The position numbers were made by a program, and so were the translations under genes. Shown here one piece after another: positions 34,401 through 43,384 of a DNA stretch of 64,000 nucleotides. Source of the stretch: Amblyomma americanum (taxonomy: Eukaryota; Arthropoda; Arachnida; Ixodida; Ixodidae); contig NC_135506.1 of NCBI RefSeq assembly GCF_052857255.1, forward strand, positions 76,403,056 through 76,467,055, given 5' to 3'. The notes below the pieces were generated by a model. The model worked only from the letters and a program-made list of their open reading frames with translations, did no database searches and was not told the DNA's origin. Each line of letters starts with the position of its first letter. The stretch's first letter is position 1.

Positions 34401-35318
34401 AGTGCGTAGCGTTAATAATTAATTACAAACGGTTTTGTACCGGCAGTTTCAGTCTCGGTCGACGCCAGAGCTTAAGTGCACCTTGACGTCGCGGTCGAAG
34501 GGAAACCTGGATAACCGCTATACTGATGACGTCGTCGTTTCCAGCAATCCCAAGTTGTTCCCGAGAACAACCACTGGGATCGGTGACGTCGCGATAATTT
34601 GAGCAAGTCCGCCTTTACGTCACTCGATGTGAGTGGAAATGCTGAGCGGCTCCTCGGACAGCATACAAGATAATAATAATTTTTGTTCCACGCAATGACT
34701 GCGGCTGAAACTTGCTAGAAGTAATATCCTTACGTCCATAAAACAAGTCAAGCCGTTTGACTACATTCGAAGTTTTTCCCGGTACATATTAAGAAGAGAA
34801 ATTTTGCCAGAGCAAGAAATCTAGTCATGGTTATGAGCCAGACGGGCTACCTCCCGGCTTCAGCTTGAGCCTTCTTTTCTCAACTGCAGAGAAAAACGAC
34901 CTCCTCAGTGGATTGGCGTAAACCTTGAATATCCGGGCCACTGGAACATATAAAAGAAGTGTGCGAGCTGTTGCTGCGCGGTTGCTGGTGCACAGGTCAC
35001 CGCTTCTTGTGCCATGCGGTGCACTCTAAGCAGAAAGGAGTAATAAGGTAGTAAGCTGTGCTGTAGTGCGCTCCGTTTTTTAGTGCCACATCTGGGTATT
35101 AGTGTTTAAGGTGTATAAGGCTGGGCAAAATAAAGGTTTTCTGACGTCTTCCTTTATGCCCACATTATAGTTTCGCTTGTAGGCGCAGGAAATCTGTGAG
35201 AAGTTTCCTAACCCAGTGCAAATCGAAACAGTGTATTAAACAGCACACACATAGCATGTCGTATGGTAATACGATGGATCGCTCAAGCACTCGCACGCAC
35301 TATACGACGCAAGGTATA
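28411..35318. other. Long non-coding stretch with low-complexity patches
   Basis: No gene is recognised. Notable contents are a run of 23 C at 29670-29692, GC-rich and CpG-rich patches at 30380-30900 and 32530-32900 with motif-free frames (up to 148 codons at 30406-30852), a C-run at 32953-32962, and a degenerate TGTAT pentanucleotide stretch at 33703-33826. The rest is AT-rich. Confidence 0.5.
33703..33826. repeat. Degenerate (TGTAT)n / (TATTG)n microsatellite
   Basis: About 120 bp of imperfect TATTG/TATCG pentamers (for example TGTATTGTATTGTAATTTAT near 33760). Frames through it are shadows. Confidence 0.85.
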
Positions 35319-35943
35319 GAGGTTGTTTCATCTAAGACATTCTTCAGTTTTAAAAAATAGGGTTTTTGAGTTAGAAGAGCGCTTTTCGGCATATCATTAT
35401 TGTCAGCAGTGCAGCGCATCCGAATGCAGCTAAGACGTGCTAAATCAGTATGCTGGCTAACTAACGATGAGTAGTTATCCTTTCAACTATTACTGCTAGT
35501 CTTCTTATTCAGTCCTTAGTTAGTCACCGTAATGTCCATATCAGTTTTTGAAATTTCGAACACATAGTTACCCTCGGCTCTATGGCCCAGCAAATTTTGG
35601 CTATTTCAACAAGTTACGCGCACTGGAGGGGTTGCCTGCAAGCTTTTCGAAAGCGCATTTATTTCTGCGTGATGTTGGCGAAATTTCTCGGGCTACTGCG
35701 CCGAGGGTAACTGCGCTTTCGAAATTCTGCTATGGACATTACTGTTATGGAGATTACTTGCGCTGGGCAACACACCTAACAACAAATAAACAAACTAAGA
35801 GTAATAGTTCAAAAGTTAACTACTCAGAATTAGTTAAACTACTAGTCAGCACTTAGTTGTGTTCTGATGAGCGACACCAGTGACAATGCTATGCCGAAAA
35901 AAAAAACGGTCTTCAAGCTAAAAAATTGCGGAACATCCTGGGT
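35319..35943. mobile_element. Foldback element A with ~300-bp inverted arms
   Basis: The left arm begins GGTTGTTTCATCTAAGAC at about 35321 and contains GTTAGAAGAGCGCTTTTCGG, GTCCATATCAGTTTTTGAAA and GGTTACCCTCGG-like blocks. The right arm, read in reverse complement from 35943, repeats the same blocks (CAGGATGTTCCGC, TTTTCGGCATAGCATTGTCA, GTTACCCTCGGCGCAGTAGC). The arms meet near 35625 with almost no spacer, so the element is close to one large imperfect palindrome. There is no coding capacity. This fits a non-autonomous DNA element of the foldback or long-TIR MITE kind. The transposase family is unknown. Confidence 0.75.
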
Positions 35944-36785
35944 AAAGCGGCCGGTTATACCTCCTGCCGCGGACATCGTCGAGTGCTGCTGGCGATAGGC
36001 TGCAATATTTTTATTTCACTCCCGCTGTCTCTCTCTCTCTGCCCGAAAAAGCAATGATTTCTGGGTATAAGAGGAGGGATATTTTTCCTTACTTTTTGTT
36101 TGCTTCCACACGCCCGCCGATAGCAATCGGGTGCTATCTACCACTCGCACCTGCTCGTGCAGATTGGACAGACGACGCTTAACGTTTCTGCGTGTGGGGT
36201 TTAAAAATTGCGGTTTTGCCCCTCAACTACACACCACGTGTCTCAGTGTGCATCTACGTAGCCATTCATTCCGCTATATCGCGGTCGCCCAGCTCTGTAA
36301 ACTAAAACCCCTGCGCCGAGCAGTTTTTCCGGCTTAACCGCAGATGCCGCGATTCCCGAACGGGGTCCCACGCAGAGAGTGGAACGGAACAGCCTCGCAC
36401 CGAGCGTATCGAAGGCAGGGTCGCACTGCGTAATGCTACCGCGTGCGCCGTAGAGCGATGAATGGACCCCGCACGGGACAGAGACGCACGCACTTGCGAC
36501 ACGTGTGCCATTCCCGCGCCCGGCTTGATGTCAGGGGCGTTGAACCGCGCCTGTGGGACCGCGCGACACGTGGTTTCAGTTTAAGTTGCCCCAAAAACCC
36601 CTCGGGAGCCGGCCTCGCTTGGCGCAAAGCTTTACCCCCCCCCCCCTAAAAAAACAATCAAAAAACAAGCGAACCACTGAACTCATGCTTTTTTGCGTGA
36701 GCGTGTTCAAAATCTGAGATGTTACGACACCTTGTCTGATCGGGCAACAAATTCATGTCACAGCGAAAGAAGGGAACGCCAACCA
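35944..36785. other. Non-coding stretch, partly GC-rich
   Basis: Contains a TC dinucleotide run (36029-36039), a GC-richer segment at 36340-36620 with short motif-free frames, and a C-run at 36637-36646. No gene is recognised. Confidence 0.45.
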
Positions 36786-36794
36786 AGTTTTAAA

Positions 36795-36840
36795 GCAAGA
36801 CGTTTCGGCTCCCGTAAGGAAGTCTAGTTCATCTGAGCAC
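36795..36840 (-). ncRNA. Hammerhead-ribozyme-like motif, second copy
   Basis: On the minus strand: CAGATGA, then ACTA, then the stem GACTTCC-TTAC-GGGAGCC, then GAAAC and GTC. This matches the hammerhead core (CUGANGA, stem II, GAAA, cleavage-site GUC) with a single departure in the first box (CAGATGA for CTGATGA). Sequence on both sides (TTGCTTTAAAACTTGG downstream) looks like Penelope-like terminal sequence. No Penelope RT was found nearby, so this may be a solo terminal fragment. Confidence 0.55.
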
Positions 36841-36849
36841 GGATTTGTC

Positions 36850-38695
36850 CTTCACCTTTTCAGGAATACGACGGTTTAGTCAGGTGAACGAGACTTCATT
36901 ATGAAAGCCGAAGCCTTTATAACATTTTTAACCCCGATTCTTGGTCGACCTTCCTTTCTAGTCCGGTAGCATATGCGCATGCTCGTGCTCAGCATCTGCA
37001 TGCGTATACGGGTACGCCTCTAAGCGTCTCTGTATTAGTGAGTGGTGCTTTTTTGTGTGTGCTGACGCTATAGTATCTTTACGTGCGTTTTGCTGCCGAT
37101 TCCGTACAGTCTTTTTCAATTTTCCCCGGAGGCTTCTCAGACACTTTCCCGCTTCTTGAGGGCGCGTCATGCTCGACCGATAGGTTTTAGTTTAGCAGCG
37201 TGCATGTCCTTCGCTAACGCCCTTATAATTATTACTTCGGGCCCTATTTAATGCGAAGGCATTAGGAGGCCAATGAAGGCGAAAACTGTCTGGCGGCATC
37301 TGCGTCTGTTTGAAGATTCTGCCTGCTAGGTGGCGTTTTGGGGGATTTTGCCCTCTCCACCTACCACCTGTCGACCGTCACCCTCTCCTCCTACCCCTAT
37401 CCCCCTCCTCTTCTCTTGTAGAGGAGTGAAGGAAGACGCCGGACGAATAAAGACTGCAAAAATTTAAATGGCTTCAAAGAAAATCACTCACGTAACAGCA
37501 GGCCTACTTGCAACATAGGCAGCCTCCCAAAGAATTATCTGCGCAAAAATGAGGCTTCGGGGGCTATTCCTTTACGTATTACTCGGGAAGGGCAACCTCG
37601 GTTTCACAAGCCCACCGGCCCTTGCGTGTAAAAACAGCCACCTGGCAATGCAATGCATCGCCAGCGGCGCGGCACTGCGCCTGTAGTGATATGAGGACTA
37701 GCCGTAATCTATCAATGCGGCATACTATGCTTAGTTGCGTAGTCGGAACTGGAATAAAATCAGAACTGAAATAGATTCACGTGTGAATGCAGCATGCAAT
37801 CTCATTTTCTTTGCCTCAATTTAACTGATCGCCCCCAAGTTTTTTTTTTCTTTTGAAGTCAAGAAATGCTTTTGTAACCTCGTTGAGATGGCTATCCCGC
37901 ATGGCACCTATACAAAATGGCGTGGCAGCGCGTGATATCGACGCCGAAATCCCGTTCTCTTCTTCTGCACCGTAAATACACAAACTTCTTCCCTATTTGC
38001 TGCATTAAATATGCGAACGGCGCTCTTTTTAAATATCTAATGCGTGAGGTCCACCTCAAAGAGCTTACAAAAGTGAATTTTTTAAGCTCCATATTTCGAA
38101 CCACGATACTTACTAAGAAAGTTATAACACTGAGCTTACCCTCGATGTTGACAGCCTTCAGTTTAGAGATATAATCTTGTGCCCTAAAACGCCGCCGTAT
38201 TTCTTAGTATTTTGAAATAAAAATTTCTAGACGTTAAAAAAAAAAACACCCGTATAACAGCTGTGGGGGCTGAAACTTGCAGGCAAACGAACGGAATTCC
38301 ACAGACGAACTCGATCGCAGCTCCTCTCTGCGGACTCCACTAAGGATTGGAAATTTTCCGCCAGTCATACGAGACCTAACGTCAAAGTAGTATTTCATCA
38401 TCACGTGACGGCACACTCAGCGGCCCCGCGGCTTGTTTATACTTCTCTCTCCCTTTCCCCGAATATTGAGGCCCGAATCACACCTTACACATCTACACGA
38501 GACATGCACACGCAGCAAACCGTTCAAGTACAACGAACCATCTCAGAAATAAATTATTCTGGTTGATGTACCTAATTGCTTGTTAGAATACTCATAATTA
38601 ACTATGCAAGTAAGTATCAGTGCATGTCCTTAAGACACACACCCAGTCAAAGACCCCAACACATTCATCAGGTCTAACTCCAACCTCCTAAAGCC
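36850..38695. other. Non-coding stretch, no gene recognised
   Basis: Holds a lone AATGCGAAGGCATT palindrome at 37250-37263 (related to the ends of the MITE-like element at 24577-25036), a pyrimidine-rich segment at 37360-37420, and short motif-free frames. Confidence 0.45.
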
Positions 38696-38697
38696 GA

Positions 38698-38900
38698 CGA
38701 GCGTCTGTGGCCCATGGGTAGCAAGCATGCCCATGGGTAGCAAGCATGCCCATCTCGCAATGCAAGGGTCGTGGGTTCGGATTCCACCTAATTAACCCCA
38801 ATTTACTTTTAACCGCAATTACTTTACTTTGCATACATAAACGTCTTTCAGGCGTTTGCGGCCAATCCGAGCACGCTAGCACCAATTTGTCCTTCACCGT
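38698..38900 (+). mobile_element. tRNA-derived SINE-like copy with internal 19-bp duplication
   Basis: A B-box-like GTGGGTTCGGATTCC at 38771-38785 follows a TGGCCCATGGGTAGCA head that resembles a pol III A box region. GCCCATGGGTAGCAAGCAT is present twice in tandem (38710-38728 and 38729-38747), with a partial third unit. The rest of the body (to about 38900) has no coding motif. The family is different from the Ruka-like SINE. Confidence 0.45.
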
Positions 38901-39301
38901 GACAGTTCCGCGTGTTGACGGAGCAGCATATATGCATGATGTTTCACCTAAAAGACTTTACACTATTTTTAACAATAAGCTTTCTCAGTTAGAAGAGCGC
39001 TTTTCAGCATATTGTTGTTAACGGTAGGTTCCAGCAGGTTGGTTGACTAATATCGAATAGTTAACTTTTTAACTATTTCTGTTAATCTCTTCAATTGTTG
39101 ACAGGCGTGTTGCCCACCGCATGTAACATCCATATCAGTCTTTACAATTTCGAAGGCATGGTTACCCTAGGAGCTGTGGCCCAACAAATTCTCGCTACAT
39201 CGCGCCGAAATCAATGCGCTTTGGAGAAGCTTGCAGGCAAAGCAACCTCTCCAGTGCACGTAACTCGTCGAAATATCCAAAAATTGTTCGGCATCATTTT
39301 A

Positions 39302-39383
39302 GAGGAATTAAATCACACACGCGCACAGCACTGTGATGGTTGCAACCATCACAGTGCTGTGCGCGTGTGTGATTTAATTCCTC
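39302..39383. repeat. Perfect 82-bp palindrome
   Basis: Every base from 39302 to 39342 pairs with its partner from 39383 back to 39343, giving 41-bp arms with no spacer and no mismatch. The centre is ATGGTTGCAACCAT. The arm sequence includes CACACACGCGCACAGCAC. It lies at the 5' junction of the LINE fragment inside foldback element B and is not part of the foldback arms. Confidence 0.97.
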
Positions 39384-39650
39384 GAAAATGAACTAATCAC
39401 GCGCACAACCTGGTCACATTTCTTATTGTGTAAATAGTTTGTACATATTACTTCTCCCCCTATCCTCTCTTCCTGTCCCCTCACCTCTTTTATTTCATTT
39501 CTCCATTCTGCCTGCTGTCCTTTATTTCCGCTGCCCCAGCTCAGGTGCTTCAGTATCGATGGCAGATGCCAGGGCTAGCAAAAATATTTTCCTTCCTTTT
39601 TACTATTATTTTAAATAAAACCACTACCACCACCACCACCATCACCAACG
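39384..39650 (+). mobile_element. 3' fragment of a LINE (3' UTR and tail)
   Basis: Non-coding sequence with TATTGTGTAAATAGTTTGTA, GCCCCAGCTCAGGTGCTTCA, GTATCGATGGCAGATGCC and GGGCTAGCAAAAATATTTTC. It ends in an AAATAAAACCAC signal and a (CCA)n-like tail (39621-39648). A trinucleotide tail after an AATAAA-like signal is typical of LINE 3' ends. It interrupts the right arm of foldback element B, so it arrived later. The exact LINE family cannot be told without coding sequence. Confidence 0.55.
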
Positions 39651-39880
39651 GTAACGCAGTTTTCGAAATTCTAAAACTGATATGAATATTACTTGCGATG
39701 GTCTACACGCCTCTCAATTAGTTGACTATTCATTATTAGTCAACCAGCCTTCTGTTAGCACGTTTTAACTGCTTTCTGATGTACTGCACCGCTGACAATG
39801 CCATGCCGAAAGAAGCGCTCTTTTAACTAAAACTGCCGATTTTTAAAATTTGTGTAAAGTCTTATGTGAAGCACCCTGTA

Positions 39881-40320
39881 TAAGGGAAGCAAGAGTGCGA
39901 CTGCACCGAGGTGTTATAATTACACGAATGAGGTCATGTGGTTGTGACGTTATGAGTGTCGATTAGTGCTTTTACGGCCACGCCGACGGTGAACGCCGAC
40001 ACCGGTTTTTCTGCGACACTGGGCCTTTACGCTAGCGCGTTAAACACGCCGCCACCTGGATGCAGAACCTGACGCAAAGCATCAGAAGACTGCGGTGAAC
40101 CTGCCGTGAAAACTTCAGCAAAATGCGTGGAGGTCAAAGAAACGCCGGAGTTGCGCTTCAAATTCAGTACAGCGCAGTGAGCTTTTCGGAGGAAAATTAA
40201 AGTTATATCGTTAAGAGACAGGAAGAGAACTTTGTGTGTCATAGACCAGGGTCGAAATCAAGAGGAAATGTTCTTGGGAAGGACATGTGATCCGTTAAGG
40301 GTAACCGATTTGGCTCCACG
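39881..40320. other. Non-coding stretch, no gene recognised
   Basis: One 71-codon minus frame (40027-40242) without motifs. Nothing is supported. Confidence 0.45.
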
Positions 40321-40324
40321 AAAA

Positions 40325-40603
40325 GGCAACCATACGCTTACAAAAATTTCTTTACACTTTCTATGGACTTCCTATGAAGTCTATAGACTATCTTCGGCTA
40401 ATCTTGTAGACTAGTCTATCGACAACAGAACAACATAAATCGTATAGACAGTTTATAGATAATATATACATTTATGACCATACAGTTCTATTAGACTTTC
40501 TTCTATAGACAGTCTGCAGACTGTACATAGACAAAAGTAAATGTCTATAGCAATGCAATCAAATCTATAAACTTTGTATATATTCTATACACCACTTTTA
40601 CAA
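40325..40603. repeat. Palindromic TCTATAGAC-rich repeat, copy 2
   Basis: Contains AAGTCTATAGACTATC (40377), TTCTATAGACAGTCTGCAGA (40511), ATGTCTATAGCAATGCAATC and further TCTATAGAC variants. The ends TTACAAAAATTTCTTTACAC (40338) and its inverted partner near CACCACTTTTACAAGGG (40590) define an inverted repeat of about 270 bp. Same family as 16996-17240. No coding capacity. Confidence 0.6.
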
Positions 40604-40711
40604 GGGTAGCAGGGGGCGGTTGAAAGTCAGGTGGACGGATGAGAGTATTAAGTTTTGCGGTGAGAACACGGTAGCCAGCTGCACTGCACATAATTTGGCT
40701 GATGATGATGA
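40604..40711 (+). mobile_element. RTE 3'-end fragment with internal deletion
   Basis: GGGTAGCAGGGGGCGGTTGA, CAGGTGGACGGATGAGA, TTTTGCGGTGAGAACACGGT and AGCCAGCTGCACTGCA follow the C-terminal coding sequence of the RTE copy at 6893-6965. The sequence then jumps to a GGCTGATGATGATGAG end. The segment encoding the last ~25 residues is missing. It abuts the palindromic repeat. Confidence 0.65.
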
Positions 40712-42404
40712 GTTTTTTAGTTACATTTAAACCAAACTAAACAACAGTTTAACAACAGGAGTTGTCTCATCGTGACATTTGACACCCAGAAAAAATCTCT
40801 GTGCATGTTATTGTTTGTCCAAAAACTTTCGTTAAACGACCATCTCCTCTCTCAATGAGATGTCTACTATGCTTAGACGAATATCAGGCCAAAAAAGTTG
40901 CCGGAGAGAAATGTCTTTAGCGCCAATGACCTTGCTTGCAACTGTCACTTTCGGAGAGAATAGGTTCTACGAGATATTATGCACTTCGGTAACGTTGGCG
41001 TTAAATAACAAAGATCATGATACCTCTGAGGTGCCAGTACATTTGATTTTCTTCTCGTCTTTTGAACCGATGCACAAAGTTCGATCGGTAATTTATCGCT
41101 GTCATCCCTGCAGGCTTCACTTGTGGATGTAAGGCCACCCTGAAAGCAAACGCTTATAAAGTCCGCTGGTGAGCTAGCTGCGTGTTGTAAAATCTATTCA
41201 CAGGGAAAGTGTTCTTAAGAAAGACTACTGTCCTCCTTTTGCTGCTTCAATCAATCTTACCGGTCATCTGGTCGCGTGGCCTTCTTTTATCGTTCCCTTT
41301 TGCCCCTAACCACCTTATGGCTACGCATGATGATGCCTTTGGTATTTTCAATTTTATGGCAACTCGTAGGAATGTTTAATGCACCTCTACTGTGGCCACG
41401 TATTCCGACATCCCACAGATACAAACACTGTTCTTCTTTTCTAAGTCATGTTGTGTGCATCTGATGCAACGATTTGGATCACAAGTGTGGCGAGATTAAT
41501 CACCTGTCGTGTGTCGACAGCTTTACCAAACCTTCGCCATGTCATGGCAAAAACAGGCATCTCCTCTTATATAGACAACTTTTATTCACTCCGGCTGGCC
41601 TCACGAAAAGCTTGCGGCAGTAAATACTACGAATAATAGAAGTCTTTCTGTCGTCTACACACTCAATCAACTTGTGAGCCTGTCATATCCAGGCCGCAAT
41701 CGTCGCACGCTGTCAACCAGGCTTAAATCGAAATCCAATGCCAATGAAGGTCACAGCGCCAGCAAAACGCCCCAGTAATTAGACGGGCCCCGTCGCTTCT
41801 CTTGTCTCTCTTTTCTCATCTCTCATCCTCTTTTAGCGCCCAAACCGACGTCCCGCGGACTACTACGAGAGAATCTCTTGATCTCGACGCATTCGGGGCG
41901 ACAACCCTTTTGCACACCCCTTTCTTCCCCTGCGGTGGAAGGAAGAGACAATCTTCCCCCCTCGTTCCGTCCCTTTTATTTTACTTTTAATACTGCGTTG
42001 GGCGCAGCTTCGTCAGCCTTTGTTCGAGTGTCGATTGAAACGTGTAACGTCCCCTCTCAGCCACACAATGGGGACCTTCGAGAACGGGTTGTCGTCCCAA
42101 TCGCGCTCGCCGATCTGGGGAACAAAGGGCTTTGGCTGGCCTGCGCCTGTTCTCTGCCTGACGTGCCGTGGGGATCGCGCGTCCCTGTGCAACAAAGCCA
42201 ATTCTGTCGCCTTGTAGCCTGTGCAGAAGACGCAGCTTCTTCCTGCTTGATTGCCCGCTGAATCCCCTCCCCCACACTTCTTTCTCCTTTCTGCCCATGT
42301 GAGGGCATACGTGACGTCTCTGACGCTGTCATTGCTGGATCATGGTTCGTTTCGCTGGTGCGTCAACCCTTTGGGGAATGCGTGCTAGTACAGAAGCTAG
42401 AAAG
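40712..42404. other. Non-coding stretch, no gene recognised
   Basis: Includes a CT-rich segment (41790-41990) and a GC-richer segment (42040-42270) with overlapping frames up to 127 codons that show no known domain. Nothing is called as a gene. Confidence 0.45.
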
Positions 42405-42639
42405 AGACACCTTTAGCATACAGTGTACCATGTCAACGTTGCCGTTACCGGAGTGCCGGCAGCCCGCGTGCTGTCAGTGCGCATGCGCGGATTGCCTTGA
42501 AGGCGCCAGATAGCGCCAGGTACTCGGCTGCTGCGCGGACTTCTGCCGCAGCTGAACCAATCGGCGCGTTCGCACTGATGGTGGACGGGATCCCGGTACA
42601 CTGGTAAAGGCAGTTAAAGGTGTATCCTAAAGGTGTCTA
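42405..42639. mobile_element. Small inverted-repeat (MITE-like) element, copy 1
   Basis: The left end AGACACCTTTAGCATA (42405-42420) is the inverted match of TATCCTAAAGGTGTCTA (42623-42639). The interior contains GTGCGCATGCGCGGAT, GGCGCCAGATAGCGCCAGGT and GCTGCTGCGCGG blocks shared with 61583-61794. No coding capacity. No target duplication was recognised. Confidence 0.6.
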
Positions 42640-43127
42640 ATATCGAGACAACGTCAGACAGGAATAGCGGGAGGTGAAAATACGTCTTCATGAGCTTGTG
42701 TTCGGGTGTGTTCCGGTTCCTCTGTTCAGGAAACTTAATGCGCCTGAAATGACTTCGAGAGGTACCCAAGGCAAAGTGCTTCCATGAGCCCTTTTGACAC
42801 AAACACTAACCTATGCAAGGGCAGGTGTTCTCAGGAGCGGTAACATTTCTTGCTGATTTGGGCGTAGCCAGAATCATAAAGATACCCAAAGTTAAGGGCT
42901 CCCTTGCCCGAATGCCGTCGTTTATTGATGGCATGACGGAGAAATAATCGCTGCAAAAGGATGTGTGCAAATTTTTATCAATTGCACAAAAACAGAAGCT
43001 AGTGGTTCTTTATCGTCAGTGGCGTCACTACACAGAGTATGGACGCTCGCGGTTTCCCATCCTTCTTTGTCCCTGCTTGTTCTGCGCTTGTACATGACTG
43101 CAATGCACCAACTAGCTCAAAGGTCTG
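42640..43127. other. Non-coding stretch, no gene recognised
   Basis: No supported gene; short frames only. The right end may be diverged SINE or LINE tail sequence (GCAATGCACCAACTAGCTCA). Confidence 0.4.
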
Positions 43128-43193
43128 TGCCCTTCACTACGGCGTCTCTCATAGCGTGAGTCGCTTTGGGACGTTAAACCCCCATAAACCATT
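43128..43193 (+). mobile_element. SINE 3' fragment
   Basis: GCCCTTCACTACGGCGTCTC, then TCATAGCGTGAGTCGCTTTG, then GGACGTTAAACCCCCATAAA, the 3' end of a common variant of the tick tRNA-SINE. The upstream part is absent. It lies 11 bp from the target-site duplication of the adjacent LINE. Confidence 0.7.
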
Positions 43194-43204
43194 AACCAGA
43201 AGCT

Positions 43205-43217
43205 TTCAACGAAATGA
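43205..43217 (+). repeat. 13-bp target-site duplication, left copy
   Basis: TTCAACGAAATGA here is identical to 47818-47830. The two copies flank the whole LINE structure exactly, so everything between them is one insertion. Confidence 0.9.
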
Positions 43218-43384
43218 TAGATAGATAGATAGATAAAGAGGAGGAGGGAAAGGCAGGGATGTTAACCAGAAAGGGGTTCCGGTTGGCCACCCTGCACTGG
43301 GGAATATGAATTAGGGGACTAAAAGGGAGGAAGAGAGAAGGGGAAAAGGCATAACACACACAGACACACACACGCGCAATGCTG

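Larger units (their letters stand above)
38936..39880. mobile_element. Foldback element B, interrupted by a LINE end
   Basis: The left arm starts GATGTTTCACCTAAAAGAC (38938) and contains GTTAGAAGAGCGCTTTTCAG and AACATCCATATCAGTCTTTA. The right arm runs from about 39652 to 39880 (GGTAACGCAGTTTTCGAAAT, AGTCAACCAGCCTTCTGTTA, GACAATGCCATGCCG, GAAGCACCCTGT) and is the inverted complement of the left. The centre near 39256 (CTCCAGTGCACGTAACTCG) matches the centre of copy A. A LINE 3' fragment and a perfect palindrome sit inside the right arm. Confidence 0.7.
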
